Below are positions 41,713-51,181 of a stretch of 64,000 nt of DNA, in pieces (position 1 is the stretch's first letter; each line of letters opens with the position of its first letter). Below the pieces are notes generated by a model. It ran no database searches and was not told the origin of the DNA. It worked only from the letters and a program-made list of their open reading frames with translations. Both the position numbers and the translations under genes were made by a program. Source of the DNA: an alpha proteobacterium SCGC AAA240-E13. Its GTDB lineage: Bacteria > Pseudomonadota > Alphaproteobacteria > Pelagibacterales > Pelagibacteraceae. The DNA lies in contig AZHR01000003.1 of NCBI GenBank assembly GCA_000504625.1, positions 1 to 64,000 on the forward strand, read 5' to 3'.

Positions 41713-42426
41713 GTGAATTTAAATTTATTGATAGCTTTTTTGGGTGGATTTATAAGTTTCTTATCACCTTGTGTTTTACCATTAATACCAGGCTATATTT
41801 CTTACATTTCAGGTCAAACGCTTAATAAAATTATTATAAGCAAAAAATCTGTTATGTTAAAAGCTATATTTTTTTCATTGGGATTTTCAATTGTCTTTAT
41901 CGCTTTTGGAATAACGGCAACTGTTGTTGGAAAATTTTTGATCAGCCATTTAAATCAATTAAGAGTTACTGCTGGTATAGTTATAATCGTATTTTCTTTA
42001 CAATTAATCGGGTTGATTAATTTAAAAATATTAAATTCTGAAGTTAGATTTTTTACAAAAAATTATAGTAATAATTTAGTTTTTCCAATTATTGTTGGTG
42101 CTGCATTTGGTTTTGGCTGGACTCCTTGCATTGGACCAATTTTAGGATCAATTTTAGCCTTGGCTTCTCTGGAAGGTAACCTAGGAAACAGTATTTTACT
42201 TTTGAGTTTTTATTCATTAGGCTTAGCCATACCCTTTATAATTTCAGGTTATGCAATTCAAAAATTGATTACTTTATCGAAAAAAATAAGAAATTATGTC
42301 TCATATATTTCTAAATTAGGTGGAATAATACTTCTAGCAACAGGCATATTAATTACAACAAATAAGTTTCAATTTTTAGGATTTTATCTCTTAGAAATAG
42401 TTCCGTTTTTATCAAAAATTGGATAA
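41713..42426 (+). CDS. ccdA: Cytochrome c biogenesis protein CcdA
   Basis: A 237-residue six-helix membrane protein that passes electrons from cytoplasmic thioredoxin to the periplasm for cytochrome c maturation. The two redox cysteines are in FLSPCVLPLIPGY (about residue 20) and GWTPCIGPILGS (about 140), each next to the conserved prolines. GTG start; the first residues LNLLIAFLGGFISF match the family. The 3' end overlaps the convergent pyrD by 15 bp. No thioredoxin-like partner is adjacent. Confidence 0.92.
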   Translation: MNLNLLIAFLGGFISFLSPCVLPLIPGYISYISGQTLNKIIISKKSVMLKAIFFSLGFSIVFIAFGITATVVGKFLISHLNQLRVTAGIVIIVFSLQLIGLINLKILNSEVRFFTKNYSNNLVFPIIVGAAFGFGWTPCIGPILGSILALASLEGNLGNSILLLSFYSLGLAIPFIISGYAIQKLITLSKKIRNYVSYISKLGGIILLATGILITTNKFQFLGFYLLEIVPFLSKIG

Positions 42427-43470
42427 TGAACTCTGCCCAATTATTTCAGTAAAATTTTTTATTCCGTCTTTCTTTAATTGATAAATAAGTTCTTTTTTAA
42501 TATTTTTTACTATTTGAGGACCTTTATATATCATGCCAGTATAAAGTTGAACAAGAGAAGCGCCTGCTAAAATTTTATTATATGCTGATTTTCCAGAATC
42601 TACACCTCCGACTCCAATAATGGGAATTTTTCTTTTTAAAATTTTGTAAAATTTATTTATTAAACTATTAGAAATTTCTTCTATAGGCTTTCCTGAGAGC
42701 CCCCCTATTTCGCGCTTTTGGATATCATTCAAATTTTCTCTACTTTCATCTGAGGTATTTGTTAAAATTATTGCACTAATAGAATTTTGTAAAACTATTT
42801 CTGAAATTTTTTCTATTGAACTTTCATTTATGTCTGGCGAAATTTTTAGCATAATTGGTATTTTGGTTTTGAGATTACTTTTTTCCAAATTAATTGACCT
42901 AATTAATGATAACAACATTTTATCAGTATGAAAATCCCTTAAGTTTTTGGTATTAGGTGAAGAAATATTTATTGTAATATAATCTGCAATATCAAAAAAT
43001 TTTTTTAAACCTAACAAAAAATCATTTTGTTGATTTTTGGTATCATTGTTGGGACCAATATTAATCCCCAAAATACCCTTTGGTGGATTTGACAAAATTC
43101 TATTATATATAATTTCAGATCCATCATTGTTAAATCCTAATCTATTAATTAAAGCCTCATCATTTTCTAATCTAAATATTCTTGGTTTAGCATTACCGTA
43201 CTGTTTTAGAGGTGTAACAGTTCCAACCTCAATAAAACCAAATCCTAATTTAAATATCGAATTATATACTTCTGCACTTTTATCAAAACCAGCTGCTAAA
43301 CCTATGGGATTAAAAAAAGTTTTGTCAAAAAGATTTATTTTCAACATGTCTTCATTTTCTGTTTGAAAAAAAGTATTAGGCAAACAATTTAATTTTAATG
43401 ATTTAATTGCTAAATTATGTGCAATTTCAGGATCAAACTTAAATAATAAAGGTCTAATAAATGAAAACAT
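42412..43470 (-). CDS. pyrD: Dihydroorotate dehydrogenase (quinone), class 2
   Basis: A 352-residue FMN enzyme of pyrimidine synthesis, membrane-associated and quinone-linked. The N-terminal extension FSFIRPLLFKFDPEIAHNLA is characteristic of class 2. FMN and substrate motifs are NPIGLAAGFDKSAEVYNS, EVGTVTP, ITINISSPNTKNLRDF (catalytic Ser) and IIGVGGVDSGKSAYNKILAG. It starts 6 bp downstream of the lysyl-tRNA synthetase stop, so it is probably co-transcribed with it. Confidence 0.95.
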   Translation of the reverse strand: MFSFIRPLLFKFDPEIAHNLAIKSLKLNCLPNTFFQTENEDMLKINLFDKTFFNPIGLAAGFDKSAEVYNSIFKLGFGFIEVGTVTPLKQYGNAKPRIFRLENDEALINRLGFNNDGSEIIYNRILSNPPKGILGINIGPNNDTKNQQNDFLLGLKKFFDIADYITINISSPNTKNLRDFHTDKMLLSLIRSINLEKSNLKTKIPIMLKISPDINESSIEKISEIVLQNSISAIILTNTSDESRENLNDIQKREIGGLSGKPIEEISNSLINKFYKILKRKIPIIGVGGVDSGKSAYNKILAGASLVQLYTGMIYKGPQIVKNIKKELIYQLKKDGIKNFTEIIGQSSLSNF

Positions 43471-43476
43471 TAATTA

Positions 43477-45039
43477 TTATTTTATCTTTTTTTTAATCAA
43501 ATCAATCGTTTCCTTAATACCAAAAAAACTTATAAAAAAACCCATTCTTGGTCCTTCTTGGTCTCCAAAGATAACTTCATAAATTATTTTAAACCACTCT
43601 CTTAAATTGTCTTTATAGCCCATTTTTTTGCCTACAGAGTAGACTATCGTTTGTATAGCTTCGGGATCCATATCTTCTTTACAATCTTTTAGGCTATTGA
43701 TTAGTTCAGTTAATGCATTTTTTTCTTTTTCGTTAGGTTTTCTAAATTTTTTCTTATTTTTTATTACATCATTATAATACCTAATTGCATATTCAACTAA
43801 CTTGTCAAAAATTGGATATTCACTAATGTTTATGTTTTTTTTATATTTTTTTACAAATTTCCATAACACATCTTTGCTAGAGGCATTACTTGTTCCGACA
43901 AGATTCAGTAACATAGAAAAAGGCATAATAAAATTTTCGGTTGGAGGTTTACTATTGTGAACATGCCAAACAGGATTTAGAAGTCTCTGGGATATATCTT
44001 GTGTTTTGTATTTTTCAATAAAGCTTAAATATTCATCGACGGCCTTGGGAACAACTGCTGAGTAAAGTTTTTTTGCTCTTTTAGGATTTTGATACATAAA
44101 CAACGATAAACTTTCAGGTGAAGCATATTTAAGCCATTCTTCAATTTTAATACCATTGCCTTTAGATTTAGAAATTTTTTCACCTTTTTCATCTAAAAAT
44201 AATTCATATGACAAACCATTCGGATTCATTTTTCCTAGAACTTTACAAATTTTACTAGAAATAATAGCACTCTCTATTAAATCCTTTCCATACATTTCAT
44301 AATCAACATCTAAAGCATACCATCTCATTGCCCAATCTACTTTCCATTGAAGTTTACAATTGCCATCGAGAATGCTCGATTCAATTTTTTTTCCATTGTT
44401 GTCAAATACAATTTTATTTTTTTCTTTAATAACTTCCAACATAGGAATCTCAAGTACTTTTCCTGTTTCAGGACAAATAGGAAGAAAAGGGCTATAAGTT
44501 TTTTGCCTTTCTTTTCCTAGAGTAGGAATAATTATATTCATAATTTCTTGGTATTTATTTAGTACCAATATCAAAGCATCATTAAATTTTCCTGATTTAT
44601 ATAATTGAGTTGAACTTTTAAAATTATAATTAAAATTGAATTTGTTTAAAAAAATTTTTAACATTTCATTATTGTGTTCACCAAAACTCGAATATTTTTT
44701 AAATGGATCTGGTATACTAGTTAAGGGCTTATTTAAATTTCGTTTCAATATTTCTGAATTGGGTATATTTTCTGGAATTTTTCTTAATCCATCCATATCA
44801 TCAGAAAAAGTAATTATTTCAGTCGGAATATCTATTATGTGTGAAATTGCGTTAGCCATCATGGTTGTTCTCACAACTTCAGTAAAAGTTCCTATATGTG
44901 GAAGTCCACTTGGTCCATAACCAGTTTGTAAAATAATTTTTCCCTTTTTTTCTAAACTACTTCCTCTGTCTTTAACCAATTGACGAGCTTCGACAAATGG
45001 CCATGAGGTTGTTTTTTCAATTATAGATTTATCAATCAC
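43477..45039 (-). CDS. lysS: Lysyl-tRNA synthetase, class I
   Basis: A 520-residue class I LysRS, the archaeal type shared by most alphaproteobacteria. The HIGH motif appears in GYGPSGLPHIGTFTEVVRT (about residues 40-58), and the KMSKS motif as GEKISKSKGNG (about 290-300). The alpha-helix-rich C-terminal domain ends FFGIKETIDLIKKKIK. It has no similarity to class II LysS/LysU. It lies divergent from trkH with 97 bp between, and upstream of pyrD. Confidence 0.94.
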   Translation of the reverse strand: MIDKSIIEKTTSWPFVEARQLVKDRGSSLEKKGKIILQTGYGPSGLPHIGTFTEVVRTTMMANAISHIIDIPTEIITFSDDMDGLRKIPENIPNSEILKRNLNKPLTSIPDPFKKYSSFGEHNNEMLKIFLNKFNFNYNFKSSTQLYKSGKFNDALILVLNKYQEIMNIIIPTLGKERQKTYSPFLPICPETGKVLEIPMLEVIKEKNKIVFDNNGKKIESSILDGNCKLQWKVDWAMRWYALDVDYEMYGKDLIESAIISSKICKVLGKMNPNGLSYELFLDEKGEKISKSKGNGIKIEEWLKYASPESLSLFMYQNPKRAKKLYSAVVPKAVDEYLSFIEKYKTQDISQRLLNPVWHVHNSKPPTENFIMPFSMLLNLVGTSNASSKDVLWKFVKKYKKNINISEYPIFDKLVEYAIRYYNDVIKNKKKFRKPNEKEKNALTELINSLKDCKEDMDPEAIQTIVYSVGKKMGYKDNLREWFKIIYEVIFGDQEGPRMGFFISFFGIKETIDLIKKKIK

Positions 45040-45136
45040 GATTAACAGATTTATTAAATTTATCTTAAAAAATACAGATATATTTAATCCTTATTGTATT
45101 GAAATTTATACAACATAAAATATTGTTTTCATCAAA

Positions 45137-46582
45137 ATGACTAATTATAAAACAGTTTTTTTTGCACTGGGAATTTTATTAATTATTTTAGGTATTTTTA
45201 TGCTTGGTCCAGTGATAGTTCAATTAATTTATGATGAATTTAATGGAACTTTTATCTACTCATCAATAGTAACTATATTTATGGGTACTCTTTTTTTGCT
45301 ATCCAATTTAGATCAAAACAAGAAACTAAATTTACAGCAAGCTTTTTTGCTAACATCGTTATCTTGGATAGGTATTGCAATTTTTGGCTCTCTACCATTT
45401 ATTTTTTCAACTCTTGAATTAACTTTTAGTGATGCTTTTTTTGAAAGTATGTCTGGAATAACAACGACTGGATCTACCATTATTGAAGATTTGAATAATT
45501 CTCCAAAAGCAATTCTTATATGGAGATCGACGCTACAATGGCTTGGTGGAATTGGTATTGTCATAATGGCAATTACAGTAATGCCTTTGTTGAATGTGGG
45601 GGGAATGCAGCTATTTAAATTGGAAAGTGGAGATACGACTGAAAAAATTTTACCTAAGACTAGAGAAATAGCTTTTAATATTATTTCAATCTATTTCTTT
45701 CTCAGTATTACTTGCTCGATAGCATACTACTTTGCGGGTATGAATATTTTTGACAGTATCGCTCATGCAATGACTACAATTGCTACAGGAGGATTCTCTA
45801 CCTATAATGAGTCAATAGGATACTTTCAAAATCCAATAATCGAAGTTATATCGATAATTTTTATATTATTGGGTAGCATACCTTTCATCGCATATCTCAA
45901 ATATCTTGATGGAAATAGGAAAATTTTTTTTCAAGATATCCAAATTAAAAGTTTGATTTATATTTGTATAACATCAACAATTATAATGACTTTTTACTTA
46001 TTTACAAAAGAACAAGGAAACTTTGTTACTTATTTAAGGATATCTGCATTCAATGTAGTTTCAATTTTATCAGGAACAGGTTACGTAACTTCGGAGTTTG
46101 ATATTTGGGGTAAATTTTCGTTAGTATTTTTTCTGCTATTAATGTTTATTGGAGGATGTGCTGGATCGACAACTTGTGGTATTAAAATTTTCCGCATACA
46201 AATACTATGGTTATTTATAATTAACGAAATAAAAAAATCCATTTATCCAAGAGGAGTTTTTCCCTTGTCATACAACAAAAGAAAAATAAGCAAACATTTC
46301 ATGTCCTCTATTATATCTTTTATCTTTTTATATTTTTTTATATTTTTTATAGTTGCAATGCTATTATCTTTAACAGGATTAGATTTTGTTACCTCTTTTT
46401 CTGGCGCGGCAACTTCAATTTCAAATGTTGGTCCTGGTCTTGGTGAAATGATAGGTCCAAGTGGAAACTTTAATGAATTATCGAATATTGCAAAATGGAT
46501 TCTAAGTTTTGCCATGTTATTAGGTAGACTTGAAATATTTGCTTTGTTAATATTGTTTTTTCCAAGTTTTTGGAAAACTTAA
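45137..46582 (+). CDS. trkH: Trk-type potassium uptake protein TrkH
   Basis: A 481-residue K+ channel-like transporter subunit. Four pore-loop filters are visible: GITTTGSTI (about residue 107), TIATGGFSTY (about 215), LSGTGYVTSEF (about 312) and SISNVGPGLGE (about 428). The gating loop region GGCAGSTTCGIKIFR is also intact. It needs the NAD-binding subunit TrkA, which is not in the window. It overlaps the extended start of the following MFS frame, so four plus-strand genes from here to 50283 look like one transcript. Confidence 0.93.
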   Translation: MTNYKTVFFALGILLIILGIFMLGPVIVQLIYDEFNGTFIYSSIVTIFMGTLFLLSNLDQNKKLNLQQAFLLTSLSWIGIAIFGSLPFIFSTLELTFSDAFFESMSGITTTGSTIIEDLNNSPKAILIWRSTLQWLGGIGIVIMAITVMPLLNVGGMQLFKLESGDTTEKILPKTREIAFNIISIYFFLSITCSIAYYFAGMNIFDSIAHAMTTIATGGFSTYNESIGYFQNPIIEVISIIFILLGSIPFIAYLKYLDGNRKIFFQDIQIKSLIYICITSTIIMTFYLFTKEQGNFVTYLRISAFNVVSILSGTGYVTSEFDIWGKFSLVFFLLLMFIGGCAGSTTCGIKIFRIQILWLFIINEIKKSIYPRGVFPLSYNKRKISKHFMSSIISFIFLYFFIFFIVAMLLSLTGLDFVTSFSGAATSISNVGPGLGEMIGPSGNFNELSNIAKWILSFAMLLGRLEIFALLILFFPSFWKT

Positions 46583-46602
46583 AAGAACTTAAAAATTTTA
46601 TT

Positions 46603-47979
46603 ATGGAAATATATAAAAAACAAACATTATCGGAAACTTTTTCCGTTTATTTTGATAAACGTATGTTTCGAATTTTTTTGCTCGGAATAATAAGTGGATT
46701 CCCATGGGTGCTCATAGGAAGTAGTCTCAGTCTCTGGCTTAAAGAAGATGGTCTCAGTCGTAGTACAATTGGTTGGGCAGGATTAATATTTGGTGTTTAT
46801 GCAATCAATTATCTCTGGGCTCCAATAATTGATAGAATTCGTATTCCATGGTTAACCAATAAAATTGGTCATCGTCGTGGCTGGATTGTAACCATGCAGT
46901 TTATTATTTTAGTTAGTTTAGTTTGTTGGAGCACAATTGATCCAACGGCAAATCTTTGGGCAGTAATTGCAATTGGTTTGGTTATTGCTATTGCCTCAGC
47001 AACTCAAGACATAACCGTAGATGCTTTAAGAATTGAGCAAATTGGAGAATCGGAGGGAACATCTATGCAGGCTGGTGCTGCTATGGCAGTCGTTGGTTGG
47101 TGGACAGGTTACAAATTGGGTGGTGTAGTTGCACTAAATGCTGCGGAATATTTTCAAAATGCTGGAATTGAAAATTATTGGCAAACTACTTTTCTAGTAC
47201 TTGGAATAATTGTGATTGCTTGCAACATCGGTTTGATGTTCGTTCATGAGCCACAACCTACCGAAAGACAAAAAGCTCAAAGACAAACCGATAAAATGAT
47301 AGAAGAAAAGCTAGGATCTTTTGGAGTTATTGCAAAAATGATAGCTTGGATTAGCGGAGCAATTGCTGGTCCTATAATTAGTTTTTTTAAACGTAATGGT
47401 CTAGCTATTGCATTGGGTATTCTCGGATTTGTATTTCTTTTTAAAATTGGGGAGGCCTTTCTTGGACGTATGTCTATTGTCTTCTACAAAGAAATGGGAT
47501 TTTCTAAAGGCGATATTGCTCTTTATTCCAAAGGTATAGGTTGGATTACCACAGTCGTATTTACACTTCTGGGAGGCCTGTTTGCAATACGTTCCGGAGT
47601 AGTTAAAGCAATGTTTATCTCGGGAATATTGATGGCAGCTACGAATCTTTTGTTTGCAGCTCTTGCTTGGTCTGGAAAGTCTGAGTGGCTTTTTGCTGTT
47701 ACTGTATTATTGGACGATATTGCTGCAGCTTTTGCAACTGTTGCTTTCGTTGCCTTCATTTCACTACTGGTAGATAGAACATATACTGCTACTCAATATG
47801 CCTTGCTTGCTTCAATAGGAACACTTGGCCGAACTACGTTAGCAGCATCTTCGGGAGAATTGGTTGATTGGTTGAATGGTGATTGGGGAATATTTTTTAT
47901 AATAACTACCGTTATGGTTATTCCATCATTAATTTGTTTATGGATAATAAGAAACAAATTACATCTTAGTGCAAATTAA
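46603..47979 (+). CDS. MFS transporter, AmpG-like (muropeptide permease type)
   Basis: A 12-helix major facilitator protein of about 458 residues. The N-terminal region FLLGIISGFPWVLIGSSLSL and LWAPIIDR, the RRGWIVTMQF loop and ATQDITVDALRIEQI (about residues 145-160) match AmpG-type permeases. These import anhydro-muropeptides for cell-wall recycling. The frame is open back to 46570, but the ATG at 46603 avoids overlap with trkH and suits the family. Its end overlaps the cell-wall hydrolase gene by 11 bp, which supports a peptidoglycan role. Confidence 0.82.
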   Translation: MEIYKKQTLSETFSVYFDKRMFRIFLLGIISGFPWVLIGSSLSLWLKEDGLSRSTIGWAGLIFGVYAINYLWAPIIDRIRIPWLTNKIGHRRGWIVTMQFIILVSLVCWSTIDPTANLWAVIAIGLVIAIASATQDITVDALRIEQIGESEGTSMQAGAAMAVVGWWTGYKLGGVVALNAAEYFQNAGIENYWQTTFLVLGIIVIACNIGLMFVHEPQPTERQKAQRQTDKMIEEKLGSFGVIAKMIAWISGAIAGPIISFFKRNGLAIALGILGFVFLFKIGEAFLGRMSIVFYKEMGFSKGDIALYSKGIGWITTVVFTLLGGLFAIRSGVVKAMFISGILMAATNLLFAALAWSGKSEWLFAVTVLLDDIAAAFATVAFVAFISLLVDRTYTATQYALLASIGTLGRTTLAASSGELVDWLNGDWGIFFIITTVMVIPSLICLWIIRNKLHLSAN

Positions 47980-48715
47980 ACTTTCTAATAACTATCCGAT
48001 TATTAATCTTTATAAAAGAAGAAGTATTTTTTCAGAAATAGTCACACAAATGTTATATGGTGAAAATTTCACTGTCTTAAAAAAGTTTGGAAATTGGTAT
48101 AAAATTAAATTGCATACAGATAATTATATTGGATTTGTAAAAAAAAAAAAATTTAACAAACCGATTAAACCAACTCATAAAGTTTCAGTTTTAATAGCTA
48201 ATATTTATAAAAAACCCGTAGAATCAGCTAAACAAAAAAAATATCTAGTTTTTTCCTCAAAAATTCACACAAAAGAAAAAAAAGGAGCGTACGTTAAATT
48301 CCAAAATAAATGGATAAAAACAAAAGACCTAAAATCTATAAATTACAAATTTAAAAATATATTTTCTAAAATTCAATTGTTTAAAGGAAAAAAATATAAG
48401 TGGGGAGGAAAAAATTTCAGAGGAATTGATTGTTCAGCTTTAATTCAGCTATTTTTTAATTTTAATAACAAATTTTGCCCGAGAGACACGAAAGATCAGT
48501 TAAATTATTTTAAAAAAAAAATTAAATTGCAAAATATAAAAAAAAATGATTTAATTTTTTGGCAAGGTCATGTCGCTGTTGCTTTATCTAAAAATAAATT
48601 AATACACGCATATGGACCATTGAAAAAAGTCTTAGTTATGAACATAAATTACGCTATAAATAGAATTAAAAGAACTGCTAATTTAAAAGTAATTGGCATA
48701 AGAAGAATAAATTAA
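47969..48715 (+). CDS. NlpC/P60-family cell-wall peptidase with SH3-like domain
   Basis: A 248-residue protein. An SH3b-like region occupies the first ~125 residues (LYGENFTVLKKFGNWYKIKL), followed by an NlpC/P60 domain with the catalytic Cys in FRGIDCSALIQLFF (about 150), His in FWQGHVAVAL (about 200) and a third polar residue in LIHAYGPLKKV. It has no signal peptide, as seen in some alphaproteobacterial dipeptidyl-peptidase VI-like enzymes that process imported murein peptides in the cytoplasm. GTG start, inside the end of the AmpG-like gene. Confidence 0.83.
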   Translation: MQIKLSNNYPIINLYKRRSIFSEIVTQMLYGENFTVLKKFGNWYKIKLHTDNYIGFVKKKKFNKPIKPTHKVSVLIANIYKKPVESAKQKKYLVFSSKIHTKEKKGAYVKFQNKWIKTKDLKSINYKFKNIFSKIQLFKGKKYKWGGKNFRGIDCSALIQLFFNFNNKFCPRDTKDQLNYFKKKIKLQNIKKNDLIFWQGHVAVALSKNKLIHAYGPLKKVLVMNINYAINRIKRTANLKVIGIRRIN

Positions 48716-48717
48716 GT

Positions 48718-50283
48718 ATGAATAATTCAAAAGCAGAAGCAGAAAAACAAGCACAAATTATTTTAAATTATTTTAAGACAGGCGATTATATAACTGCTGA
48801 AACAAAAGTAAAAAAGTTAATCAAAAAATTTCCAGATTATCTAGCAATGTACAATCTGCTTGGTTTATGTTTACAATCGCAAAAAAAATTTCCCGAAGCA
48901 ATTAAATATTATACTAGTGCTATTAAAATGAATCCTAATTTTTTTGTTGCTATAAATAATTTAGGAAATACCTATCATGCAATGGGTGATTTAAAAAATG
49001 CTCAATCCTATTTTGAAAGAGCTTTAAGAATAAATCCTAAATTTACACATGCAATATGCAATTTAGGAAATATAAAGAAAGAATTAAATGATTTCGATGA
49101 AGCTATAAAACATTATAAACTTGCCCTAAGCATAGATGACCAACTTGCTGTGGTACATAATAATTTAGGAATGGCATTTCAAAGCATCGGAAAGTTTGAA
49201 GAATCAAAAAAACATTTTGAATCTGTCTTAAAGATTAATCATAAATTTACTCGAGCTGATAGAGGAATAAGTATGTCGCTAAAATATAATATCAATGATC
49301 CCCATTTAAAAAAAATGGAAAATAAATTAAAAGATCAATCATTAAATAATTTTCAAAAAATAGAGTTGTATTTTGCTCTTGGAAAGGCTTATGAAGATAT
49401 TAAAGATTATGAGAGATCATTTAAAAATTATAAACTTGGAAATAAAACAAAAAGAGAAACTATAAAGTACCAGATAAATGACGATATTACTTTGTTTGAA
49501 AATATAAAAAAATCCTTTTCAAATATTGATTTTGAAAATCTTAAAAATATTGGAAACGATAGTAACAAGATTTTCTTTATTTTGGGAATGCCAAGATCCG
49601 GAACAACTCTAGTAGAACAAATAATTGCAAGCCATAAAAATGTATATGGAGCGGGTGAACTTAAAGATTTAACAGAAATCGTTAAAGAAAATTTTTTAGT
49701 AAAAGACAAAATAAAATTTCCCAAAAACATTGATATTGAAGACCAAACTTTTTTTAATACTATGGGCACAAAATATTTAGAAAATCTTAGTAGATTTAAT
49801 ATTAATAAATATTTTATTACAGACAAAGCACCATTAAATTTTAGATGGATAGGTTTAATAAAATTAATCCTTCCCAAATCTAAAATAATTCACTGCACAA
49901 GAGATTCAAAAGACAATTGTTTATCATTGTTTAAAAATATTTTTGAAGGTCAGTTAAATTTTTCTTACGATTTAGAAGAAACAGGAAAATATCACAAATT
50001 ATATCAAAACCTAATGAAATTTTGGAAAAGACAATTACCAGGTTTTATTTATGATATTTCTTATGAAAAATTAGTTAATAATCTGGAGCTAGAAACAAAA
50101 AAGTTGTTGAATTATTGTAATTTGGATTGGGATGAAAATTGTCTTAGTTTTTACAAAAATAATAGAGGCATTATCACGGCTAGTTTTGCACAAGCTAGGA
50201 AGCCTATTTATAAAAATTCAATAAAGTCATGGCAAAAGTATGAAAGTGATCTTTTCTCTCTGTTTAGAATATTAGAAAATTAG
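48718..50283 (+). CDS. TPR-repeat sulfotransferase
   Basis: A 521-residue fusion. Residues ~10-190 contain about five tetratricopeptide repeats (for example AINNLGNTYHAMGDLKNAQS and VHNNLGMAFQSIGKFEESK). From about 280 a sulfotransferase domain follows, with the PAPS 5'-phosphosulfate loop FFILGMPRSGTTLVEQIIAS and the 3'-phosphate region IIHCTRDSKDNCLSLFK (about 390). Such TPR-sulfotransferases are common in marine alphaproteobacteria and are thought to sulfate glycans or proteins. Acceptor unknown. It follows the peptidase gene by 2 bp. Confidence 0.88.
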   Translation: MNNSKAEAEKQAQIILNYFKTGDYITAETKVKKLIKKFPDYLAMYNLLGLCLQSQKKFPEAIKYYTSAIKMNPNFFVAINNLGNTYHAMGDLKNAQSYFERALRINPKFTHAICNLGNIKKELNDFDEAIKHYKLALSIDDQLAVVHNNLGMAFQSIGKFEESKKHFESVLKINHKFTRADRGISMSLKYNINDPHLKKMENKLKDQSLNNFQKIELYFALGKAYEDIKDYERSFKNYKLGNKTKRETIKYQINDDITLFENIKKSFSNIDFENLKNIGNDSNKIFFILGMPRSGTTLVEQIIASHKNVYGAGELKDLTEIVKENFLVKDKIKFPKNIDIEDQTFFNTMGTKYLENLSRFNINKYFITDKAPLNFRWIGLIKLILPKSKIIHCTRDSKDNCLSLFKNIFEGQLNFSYDLEETGKYHKLYQNLMKFWKRQLPGFIYDISYEKLVNNLELETKKLLNYCNLDWDENCLSFYKNNRGIITASFAQARKPIYKNSIKSWQKYESDLFSLFRILEN

Positions 50284-50284
50284 T

Positions 50285-51181
50285 TCATCTTCCAAAGTCA
50301 GGTTCGTCGATATCTTGTCCAGCTTCGACAATTTCTTTTCTTATTTTTTTTGTCTTTGTAAAAATTTCTTCTAATTTTTTTTCATCTTCATTTTCTATAA
50401 TTTTTTTTAAATCCTTTAAATTGGCAATAAATTTTTCTATTGTTTTTGAATTATTTATTTTATTTTGTATAAAAATATCTCTCCACATTATTGGATTGGA
50501 AGCCGCTATTCTTGTAAAATCTCTTAAACCACCAGCACTATATTTTACTATAGCAGATTTCCTTTCATCCTGAATATTTATTGATGTACTGACAATATTA
50601 TACGCCACCAAGTGTGGCATATGACTCGTGATCGATAAAATATAATCATGTTGTTTTACATCCATAATATCAACCTTGCTTCCTATTTTTTTCCAGAATA
50701 ATTTAAGTAATTTAATATCTTTATCTTTTGCTTTTTTACTTGGTGTAAGAATACACCATCTATTTTTAAAAATTTCTGAAAATCCAGCATCATGGCCACT
50801 TTCTTCTGTTCCGGCTATTGGATGAGATGGAATCCATGAAACATTATTGGGGATATTTTTTTCCACTAAACTTACAACCTTTGTTTTAACAGATCCAACA
50901 TCAGTTAATATCATTCCGCTTTTCAATGAATTTTTTATTTTTAAAATTACATTTTCATAGCTACTTAGAGGAGTGGCAATTATAACTAAATCACAATTTT
51001 TTACCATTTTTTTGGTATTTGTACTTGAATCATCAACTATTTTTAAATCAAGTACTTTTTTATTTACAATATTTGATCTGTTAGAAGAAACTATCTTGTT
51101 ACTAAGTTTATGTTTTTTTATTGCTCTTGCCAAGGATGATCCCATTAAACCACATCCTATTATGCATACTTTCTTAAACAT
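50285..51181 (-). CDS. tyrA: Prephenate/arogenate dehydrogenase
   Basis: A 298-residue NAD(P)-dependent dehydrogenase of tyrosine synthesis. The Rossmann motif is CIIGCGLMGSSLARAIKK at the N-terminus. The catalytic His and neighbours lie in SWIPSHPIAGTEESG (about residues 112-126), and the dimerisation-domain segment SAGGLRDFTRIAASNP is near 220. No chorismate mutase or ACT domain is fused. Its ATG overlaps the hisC stop by one base, so the pair is coupled. Convergent with the sulfotransferase gene, with one base between stops. Confidence 0.92.
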   Translation of the reverse strand: MFKKVCIIGCGLMGSSLARAIKKHKLSNKIVSSNRSNIVNKKVLDLKIVDDSSTNTKKMVKNCDLVIIATPLSSYENVILKIKNSLKSGMILTDVGSVKTKVVSLVEKNIPNNVSWIPSHPIAGTEESGHDAGFSEIFKNRWCILTPSKKAKDKDIKLLKLFWKKIGSKVDIMDVKQHDYILSITSHMPHLVAYNIVSTSINIQDERKSAIVKYSAGGLRDFTRIAASNPIMWRDIFIQNKINNSKTIEKFIANLKDLKKIIENEDEKKLEEIFTKTKKIRKEIVEAGQDIDEPDFGR

